DNA of 64,000 bases, taken from Bombus terrestris. Taxonomy: Eukaryota > Arthropoda > Insecta > Hymenoptera > Apidae. The DNA lies in NCBI RefSeq assembly GCF_910591885.1, contig NW_025963548.1:6067501-6131500 (forward strand), given 5' to 3'. The position numbers and the translations under genes are program-made. Numbering within the stretch: position 1 is the stretch's first letter; every line of letters starts with the position of its first letter. The notes beneath the pieces were generated by a model. It was not told the origin of the DNA, made no database searches, and worked only from the letters and a program-made list of their open reading frames with translations. This document shows, in pieces, positions 56,340 to 64,000 of this stretch.

Positions 56340-59300
56340 TTATGAATTAATATCGTTATATTGCATCACTATATGAAGTATAACGCTATATTGCATTACT
56401 AAATGACGTATAACTTTATATAGCTTCTCTTTATGACGTATAACGTTATGAACTATTACGTTATAACGTATAACGTTATGAACTATTACGTTATAACGTA
56501 TAACGTTATGAACTGTTACGTTATAACGTATAACGTTATATTGCATCACTATATGACGTATAACGTCATATTGCATGACTATAGGACGTATAACGTTATA
56601 TTGCATCACTATATGACGTATAACGTTATATTGCATCACTATAGGACGTATTACGTTATATACTATTACGTTAGAACGTATAACGTTATATTACATCACT
56701 ATATGACGTATAACATTATATTGCATCACTATATGACGTATAACGTTATATTGCATTACTAAATGACGTATAACGTTATATCGCTTCTCTTTATGACGTA
56801 TAACGTTATGAACTACTACGTTATAACGTATAACGTTATATTGCATCACTATATGACGTATAACGTCATATTGCATGACTATAGGACGTATAACGTTATA
56901 TTGCATCGCTATAAGACGTATAACGTTATATTGGATCACTATAGGACGTATTACGTTATGATCTTTAACGTCATAACGTGTAACGTTATATTACATCACT
57001 ATATGACGTATAACATTATATTGCATCACTATATGACGTATAACGTTATATTGCATTACTAAATGACGTATAACGTTATATCGCTTCTCTTTATGACGTA
57101 TAACGTTATGAACTACTACGTTATAACGTATAACGTTATATTGCGTCACTATATGACGTATAACGTTATATACAATTACGTTGCGGAGGAATAACGTTAT
57201 AGTGCATCACTGTATGACGTATAACGTTATATACTATTACGTTATAACGTATAACGTTATCTTGCATCACTATATGTCGTATAACGTTATATTGCATCAC
57301 TACTGATCGTATAACGATATATACTGTTACGTTATAACGTATAACGTTGTATTCCATCACTATAGGACGTATAACGTTATATTGCATCACTATATGTCGT
57401 ATAACGTTATATACAATTACGTTGTGGAGGAATAACGTTATATTGCATCACTGTATGACGTATAACGTTATAGTGCATCACTGTATGACGTATAACGGTA
57501 TATACTATTACGTTAAAACGTATAACGTTATCTTTCATCACTATAGGACGTATAACGATATATTGCATCACTATATGACGTATAACGTTATATTGCATCA
57601 CTATAGGACGTATTACGTTATATACTATCACGTTATAACGTATAACGTTATATTGCATCACTATATGACGGATAACGATATATTGCATTACTAAATGACG
57701 TATAACGTTATATAGCTTCTCTTTATGACGTGTAACGTTATGAACTATTACGTTATAACGTATAACGTTATATTGCATCACTATATGACGTATAACGTCA
57801 TATTGCATGACTACAGGACGTATAACGTTATATTGCATCACTATAGGATGTAATACGTTATGATATATTACGTTATTACGTATAACGTTATATTGCATCA
57901 GTACTGATCGTATAACGTTATATACTATTACGTTATAACGTATAACGTTGTATTGCATCACTATAGGACGTATAACGTTATATTGCATCACTATGTGACG
58001 TATAACGTTATATACAATTACGTTGTGGAGGAATAACGTTATATTGCGTCACTACATGACGTATAACGCTATATTGCATCACTATAGGACGTATTACGTT
58101 ATATATTATTACGTTATAACGTATAACGTTATAGGGCATCACTATAGCACGTATAACGTTATATTGCATCACTATATGACGTATAACGTTATATTGCATT
58201 ACTAATTGACGTATAACGTTATATAGCTTCTCTTTATGACGTATAACGTTATGAACTATTACGTTATAACTTATAACATTATATTGCATCACTATATGAC
58301 GTATAACGTTATATTGCATCACTATAGGACGTATTACGTTATATTGCATCACTATAGGACGTATTACGTTATATACTATTACGTTATAACGTATAACGTT
58401 ATACGGCATCACTATAGCACGTATAACGTTATATCGCATTACTGAATGACGTATAACGTTATATAGCTTCTCTTTATGACGTATAACGTTATGAACTATT
58501 ACGTTATAACTTATAACATTATATTGCATCACTGTATGACGTATAACGTCATATTGCATGACTATAGGACGTATAACGTTATATTGCTTCACTACATGAC
58601 GTATAACGCTATATTGCATCACTATAGGACGTATTACGTTATATACTATTACGTTATAACGTATAACGTTATACGGCATCACTATAGCACGTATAACGTT
58701 ATATCGCATTACTGAATGACGTATAACGTTATATAGCTTCTCTTTATGACGTATAACGTTGTGAACTATTACGTTATAACGCATAACGTTATATTGCGTC
58801 ACTATATGACGTAAAACGTCATATTGCATGACTATAGGACGTATAACGTTATATTGCATCACTACATGACGTATAACGTTATATTGCATCACTATAGGAC
58901 GTATTACGTTATATACTATCTCGTTATAATGTATAACGTTATATTGCATCACTATATGACGTATAACGATATATTGCATTACTAAATGACGTATAACGTT
59001 ATATAGCTTCTCTTTATGGCGTGTAACGTTATGAACTATTACGTTATAACGTATAACGTTATATTGCATCACTATATGACGTATAACGTCATATTGCATG
59101 ACTATACTACGTATAACGTTATATTGCTTCACTACATGACGTATAACGCTATATTGCATCACTATAGGACGTATTACGTTATATACTATTACGTTATAAC
59201 GTATAACGTTATACTGCATCACTATATGACGTATAACGATATATTGCATTACTAAATGACGTATAACGTTATATAGATTCTCTTTATGACGTGTAACGTT

Positions 59301-59463
59301 ATGAACTATTACGTTGTAACGTATAACGTTATATTGCATCACTATATGACGTATAACGTCATATTGCATGACTACATGTCGTATAACGTTATACTGCATC
59401 ACTATAGGACGTATAACGTTATATTGCATTACTAAATGATGTATAACGTTATATACTATAACG
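56340..59463. repeat. Block with three GGAGGA monomers (3124 bp)
   Basis: Alpha-like start, then TATCGCTTCTC/GAACTACTACG strings (56770, 57080) and a GGAGGA pair at 57185 and 57426, with a further one at 58027. After 58033 it has strings with TACGGCATCACTATAGCACG (58404, 58674) and AACTTATAACATTATATTG (58267, 58507). Strings starting at 58236 and 58476 are 240 bp apart. Length is 4 modulo 30, as one landmark plus three +1 sites predict. Confidence 0.84.
57185..57425. repeat. 241-bp GGAGGA cassette, copy 4
   Basis: Begins with GCGGAGGA. Contains the same ATATGTCG, CTACTGATCG and TACTGTTACG markers. GTATTCCATCAC (57352) is shared with the 51778-52018 cassette (51945), showing these two are closest to each other. 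Confidence 0.87.
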
Positions 59464-62348
59464 TTATGAATTAATATCTTTATATTGCGTCACTATATGA
59501 CGTATAACGTTATATTGAATTACTTAATGACGTATAACGTTATATTGCATTACTAAATGACGTATAACGTTATATAGCTTCCCTTTATGACGTATAACGT
59601 TATGAAGTATTACGTTATAACGTATAACGTTATGAACTGTTACGTTATAACGTATAACGATATATTGCATCACTATATGACGTATAACGTCATATTGCAT
59701 GACTATAGGACGTATAACGTTATATTGCATCACTACATGACGTATAACGTTATATTGCATCACTATAGGACGTATTACGTTATATACTATCTCGTTATAA
59801 TGTATAACGTTATATTGCATCACTATATGACGTATAACGATATATTGCATTACTAAATGACGTATAACGTTATATAGCTTCTCTTTATGACGTGTAACGT
59901 TATGAACTATTACGTTATAACGTATAACGTTATATTGCATCACTATATGATGTATAACGTCAAATTGCATGACTATAGGACGTATTACGATATATACTAT
60001 TACGTTATAACGTATAACGTTATACTGCATCACTATATGACGTATAACGATATATTGCATTACTAAATGACGTATAACGTTATATAGCTTCCCTTTATGT
60101 CGCATAACGTTATGAACTATTACGTTATAACGTATAACGTTATATTGCATCACTATATGACGAATAACGTTATGATCTATTTCGTTATAACGTATACCGT
60201 TATATTGCATCACTATATGACGTACAACGTTATATACTATTGCGATATAACGTATAACGTTGTATTGCATCACTATAGGACGTATAACGTTCTGATCTAT
60301 TACCTTATAACGTGTAACGATATATTGCATCACTATATGGCGAATAACGTTATGATCTATTACGTTGTAACGTATTACGTTATATTGCACCATTATATGA
60401 CTTGTAACGTTATATACTATGACGTTATGAATTAATATCGTTATATTGCATCACTATATGACGTATAACGTTATATTGCATTACTAAATGACGTATAACG
60501 TTTTATAGCTTCTCTTTATGACGTATAACGTTATATACTATTCCGTTATAACTTATAAAGCTACCTTGCAACACCATAGAACATATAACGTTATATTGCA
60601 TCACTATAGGACGTATAACGTTATGAAATATTGCGTCATAACGTGTAACGTTATATTGCATCACTATATGACGTGTAACGTTATATTGCATTACTAAATG
60701 ACGTAAAACGTTATATTGAATCACTATATTACGTATAACGTTATATTGCATCACTATAGCACGTATAACGTTATATACTATTACGTTATAACGTATAACG
60801 TTATATTGCATCACTATAGGACGTGTAACGATATATTGCATCACTATATGACGAACAACGTTATGATCTATTACGTTGTAACGTATTACGTTATATTGCA
60901 CCATTATATGACTTGTAACGTTATATACTATGACGTTATGAATTAATATCGTTATATTGCATCACTATATGACGTATAACGTTATATTGCATTACTAAAT
61001 GACGTATAACGTTATGAACTATTACGTTATCACGTATAACGTTATATTGCATCACTATATGACGAATAACGTTATGATCTATTACGTTGCAACGTATTTC
61101 GTTATATTGCATCAATATATGACGTGTAGCGTTATATACTATAACGTTATGAATTAATATCGTTATATTGCATCACTATATGAAGTATAACGCTATATTG
61201 CATTACTAAATGACGTATAACGTTATATAGCTTCTCTTTATGACGTATAACGTTATGAACTATTACGTTATATCTTATAACGTTATGAACTATTACGTTA
61301 TAACGTATAACGTTGTGAACTGTTACGTTATAACGTATAACGTTATATTGCATCACTATATGACGTATAACGTCATATTGCATGACTATAGGACGTATAA
61401 CGTTATATTGCATCACTACATGACGTATAACGTTATATTGCATCACTATAGGACGTATTACGTTATATACTATTACGTTATAACGTATATCGTTATACTG
61501 CATCACTATATGACGTATAACGATATATTGCATTACTAAATGACGTATAACGTTATATAGTTTCTCTTTATGACGTGTAACGTTATGAACTATTACGTTA
61601 TAACGTATAACGTTATATTGCATCACTATATGACGTATAACGTCATATTGCATGACTACAGGTCGTATAACGTTATATTGCATCACTATAGGATGTAATA
61701 CGTTATGATATATTACGTTATTACTTATAACGTTTTATTGCATAACTATATGACGTATAACGTTATATACTATAACGTTATGAATTAATATCTTTATATT
61801 GCGTCACTATATGAAGTATAACGCTATATTGCATTACTAAATGACGTATAACGTTATATTGCATTACTAAATGACGTATAACGTTATATAGCTTCCCTTT
61901 ATGACGTATAACGTTATGAACTATTACGTTATAACGTATAACGTTATGAACTGTTACGCTATAACGTATAACGTTATATTGCACCACTATATGACGTAAA
62001 ACGTCATATTGCATGACTATAGGACGTATAACGTTATATTGCATCACTACATGACGTATAACGTTATATTGCATCACTATAGGACGTATTACGTTATATA
62101 CTATCTCGTTATAACGTATACCGTTATATTGCATCACTATATGACGTATAACGTCATATTGCATGACTATAGGACGTATAACGTTATATTGCATCACTAT
62201 ATGACGTATAACGTCATATTGCATGACTACAGGACGTATAACGTTATATTGCATCACTATAGGATGTAACACGTTATGATATATTACGTTATTACGTATA
62301 ACGTTTTATTGCATCACTATATGACGTATAACGTTATATACTATAACG
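59464..62348. repeat. Five landmark blocks of 961, 511, 211, 631 and 571 bp
   Basis: Landmarks at 59464, 60425, 60936, 61147 and 61778. All lengths are 30n+1. The 511-bp block at 60425 differs in content from the alpha blocks and includes the third AAAGCTACC monomer (60553-60589). 59464 and 61778 both have ATATCTTTATATTGCGTC openers. The 211-bp block is the shortest in the window and lacks the ATAGCTTCTC module. Confidence 0.84.
60553..60589. repeat. Strongly diverged monomer, copy 3
   Basis: Same element as 45051 and 55597, preceded by TATTCCGTTATAAC and followed at 60620 by GAAATATTGCGTC with the full run of A. Confidence 0.84.
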
Positions 62349-63598
62349 TTATGAATTAATATCGTTATATTGCATCACTGTATGACGTATAATGTTATAC
62401 TGCATAACTATATGACGTAGAACGTTGTATTGCATTACTAATTGACGTATAACGTTGTATAGCTTCTCTTTATGACGTATAACGTTATGAACTATTACGT
62501 TATAACTTATAACATTATATTGCATCACTATATGACGTATAACGTCATATTGCATGACTATAGGACGTACTACGATATATACTATTACGTTATAACGCAT
62601 AACGTTATACCTCATCACTATATGACGTATAACGATATATTGCATTACTAAATGACGCTTAACGTTATATAGCTTCTCTTTATGACGTGTAACGTTATGA
62701 ACTATTACGTTATAACGTATAACGTTATATTGCATCACTACCTGACGTATAACGTCATATTGCATGACTACAGGACGTATAACGTTATATTGCATCACTA
62801 TAGGATGTAATACGTTATGATATATTAAGTTATTACGTATAACGTTATATTGAATTACTATATGACGTATAATGTTATATTGCATTACTAAATGACGTAT
62901 AACGTTATATAGCTTCCCTTTATGTCGCATAACGTTATGAACTATTACGTTATAACGTATAACGTTATATTGCATCACTATATGACGAATAACGTTATGA
63001 TCTATTTCGTTATAACGTATACCGTTATATTGCATCACTATATGACGTACAACGTTATATACTATTGCGCTATAACGTATAAAGTTGTATTGCATCACTA
63101 TAGGACCTATAACGTTCTGATCTATTACCTTATAACGTGTAACGATATATTGCATCACTATATGACGAATAACGTTATGATCTATTACGTTGTAACGTAT
63201 TACGTTATATTGCACCATTATATGACTTGTAACGTTATATACTATGACGTTATGAATTAATATCGTTATATTGCATCACTATATGACGTATAACGTTATA
63301 TTGCATTACTAAATGACGTATAACGTTATATAGCTTCTCTTTATGACGTATAACGTTATGAACTATTACGTTATAACGTATAACGTTATGAACTATTACG
63401 TTATAACGTATAACGTTATGAACTGTTACGTTATAACGTATAACGTTATATTGCATCACTATATGACGTATAACGTCATATTGCATGACTATAGGACGTA
63501 TAACGTTATACTGCATCACTACATGACGTGTAACGTTATATTGCATCACTATAGGACGTATTACGTTGTATACTATTACGTTATAACGTATAACGTTA
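62133..63598. repeat. ~1.47-kb segment, second copy of 52520-53985
   Basis: Contains the 901-bp block 62349-63249 and the start of the next. Private changes against the first copy include GCATAACTATATGACGTAG (62402), ATACCTCATCAC (62608), CACTACCTGACG (62736), GAATTACTATATG (62852) and GGACCTATAACG (63105). The match ends where this copy reads ATCTTGCATCACTATATGTCG. Confidence 0.83.
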
Positions 63599-64000
63599 TC
63601 TTGCATCACTATATGTCGTATAACGTTATATTGCATCACTATATGACGTATAACGCTATATACAATTACTTTGTGGAGGAATAACGTTATATTGCATCAC
63701 TATATGACGTATAACGTTATAGTGCATCACTGTATGACGTATAACGGTATATACTATTACGTTATAACGTATAACGTTATCTTTCATCACTATAGGACGT
63801 ATAACGTTATATTGCATCACTATAGGACGTATTACGTTATATACTATCACGTTATAACGTATAACGTTATATTGCATCACTATATGACGGATAACGATAT
63901 ATTGCATTACTAAATGACGTATAACGTTATATAGCTTCTCTCTATGACGTGTAACGTTATGAACTATTACGTTATAACGTATAACGTTATATTGCATCAC
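63599..64000. repeat. Right-edge array with final GGAGGA monomer
   Basis: Contains ATATGTCG, GTATAACGCTATATAC, ACTTTGTGGAGGAATAACG (GGAGGA at 63675), ACGGTATATAC, ATCTTTCATCAC and GACGGATAACG, the same order as 52015-52290 and 57420-57700. The array runs off the window edge without ending. Confidence 0.83.

Larger units (their letters stand above)
415..63281. repeat. Family of 65 dispersed 31-bp landmark monomers (+1 register shift)
   Basis: A variant monomer carrying ATGAATTAATATCGTTAT is 31 bp long instead of 30. The TTA preceding TGAATTAAT starts at 415, 926, 1317, 2929, 3320, 5262, 7324, 9266, 11328, 14059, 14600, 16519, 16880, 17421, 19430, 19941, 22132, 22643, 23034, 23485, 24686, 25197, 25588, 26028, 26539, 26930, 27381, 27892, 28973, 29484, 32305, 32816, 33207, 33658, 34859, 35370, 35761, 36212, 36723, 37114, 37565, 38076, 40866, 41377, 41738, 43089, 43330, 43571, 45434, 46665, 47176, 47477, 48828, 49069, 52736, 53637, 56099, 56340, 59464, 60425, 60936, 61147, 61778, 62349 and 63250. 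Variants read GAATAAAT (43330, 43571, 49069), ATATTGTTAT (41377) or ATATCTTTAT (59464, 61778). Each one also closes the minus-strand frame, giving the recurrent terminal residues NDINS. Other simple landmark-like elements could have been missed. Confidence 0.93.
38577..63684. repeat. Family of GGAGGA variant monomers (+1), right domain only
   Basis: A distinctive variant, ACGTTGTGGAGGAATAACG, replaces ACGTTATAACGTATAACG and adds one base to the register. GGAGGA begins at 38591, 43876, 44117, 49734, 49975, 51656, 51717, 52019, 54122, 54453, 57185, 57426, 58027 and 63675. A degenerate form with GCTTAGGA lies at 51776-51783. It is normally preceded by ATACAATTACGTTG. I see no copy to the left of 38.58 kb. 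Distances between neighbouring copies are 30n+1, for example 61, 241, 331 and 601. It resembles a Shine-Dalgarno sequence but no gene follows. Confidence 0.9.
1..64000. repeat. Satellite array of a 30-bp monomer with nested higher-order repeats
   Basis: Every line of the window is built from a 30-bp unit. Its first half is nearly constant, GACGTATAACGTTAT, and contains the perfect palindrome ATAACGTTAT. Its second half is one of a small set of alternatives: ATTGCATCACTATAG, ATTGCATGACTACAG, ATTGCATTACTAAAT, ATAGCTTCTCTTTAT, ATACTATTACGTTAT, GAACTATTACGTTAT. The consensus has 10 G+C in 30 and two CpG. Monomers are ordered in longer strings that recur at about 240-270, 1140, 1353, 2003, 4004, 5700 and 10180 bp. 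No unique sequence interrupts the array and neither edge reaches its end. Such structure is known from eukaryotic satellites evolving by unequal exchange and conversion. Centromeric, pericentromeric or subtelomeric location is inference only. Confidence 0.97.

Noticed and set aside
415..63281. The recurrent terminal residues NDINS, SYSDAL and PPQRNCI as conserved protein motifs
   Set aside because: They are translations of the 31-bp landmark, the -2 monomer and the GGAGGA monomer followed by the stop these create on the minus strand. Their conservation is that of the DNA repeat.
38591..63680. GGAGGA as ribosome binding sites
   Set aside because: No start codon with a credible gene follows at suitable distance, and the motif is simply part of one repeated monomer.
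1..64000. CRISPR array
   Set aside because: Period is 30 bp with no unique spacers; the intervening halves are themselves repeated hundreds of times, and no cas gene is present.
1..64000. TATA boxes and -10 elements (TATAAC, TATACT, TATAAT-like strings)
   Set aside because: They occur in every monomer of an A+T-rich repeat and carry no positional information about transcription.
1..64000. CENP-B box or telomere repeat
   Set aside because: The CGGG core required by the CENP-B box is absent, and no TTAGGG-like or other telomeric string is seen. A centromeric role is neither supported nor excluded by this.
1..64000. Transposon, retroelement or viral remnant inside the array
   Set aside because: No stretch departs from the monomer pattern for more than about one unit; even the most diverged monomer (45051-45087) stays in register.
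1..64000. tRNA, rRNA or other structured RNA gene
   Set aside because: No tRNA or rRNA signature is visible; hairpins come from the short palindromes of each monomer.
1..64000. Assigning the array to a named species or known satellite family
   Set aside because: I do not recognise the monomer. A search of the consensus against repeat databases and genome assemblies would decide, and I cannot run it.

Overview
The whole 64 kb window is one uninterrupted tandem array (satellite DNA). I find no protein gene, tRNA, rRNA, transposon or CRISPR array that I can support. The building block is a 30-bp monomer, about 33% G+C. It has a nearly constant half (GACGTATAACGTTAT) followed by one of a handful of alternative 15-bp halves, such as ATTGCATCACTATAG, ATTGCATTACTAAAT, ATAGCTTCTCTTTAT, ATACTATTACGTTAT or GAACTATTACGTTAT. 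Because 30 is divisible by 3, long frames stay open on both strands. They encode nothing but a 10-residue echo of the monomer and are treated here as artefacts.

A megasatellite of this size with several nested higher-order repeats (HORs) suggests a eukaryotic heterochromatic, centromeric or subtelomeric region. The species cannot be told from the sequence. CpG is over-represented (two per 30 bp, conserved), which argues against a history of heavy CpG methylation in this array.

The array is punctuated. A 31-bp landmark monomer containing ATGAATTAATATCGTTAT occurs 65 times, and each copy advances the 30-bp register by exactly one base. All 64 inter-landmark distances equal 30n+1 once four other events are counted: a +1 GGAGGA-bearing variant, a -2 variant, a 23-bp palindromic insertion, and two isolated small deletions (11 bp and 1 bp). 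The landmarks cut the array into blocks. Three recurring types, called here alpha (511 bp), beta (391 bp) and gamma (451 bp), often follow one another as a 1353-bp unit.

Layout: 1-3319 holds alpha, beta and long gamma blocks with a 2003-bp repeat. 3320-11327 is two nearly identical 4004-bp HOR copies, each made of 1942 + 2062 bp. 11328-14058 holds two tandem 1140-bp copies. 14059-19429 is a duplicated ~2.5-kb segment. 19430-28972 and 28973-38075 are two collinear ~9-10 kb copies with matching landmarks. From about 38.1 kb to the end the array changes character: variants are more diverse, GGAGGA monomers appear (14 copies, none to the left), and there are ~5.7, 5.4, 9.6 and 10.5 kb-spaced segmental copies.

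The most notable structures are the base-exact register system made by +1 landmarks, and five copies of a 42-bp palindrome (three perfect, two with the same single mismatch) confined to the left domain.
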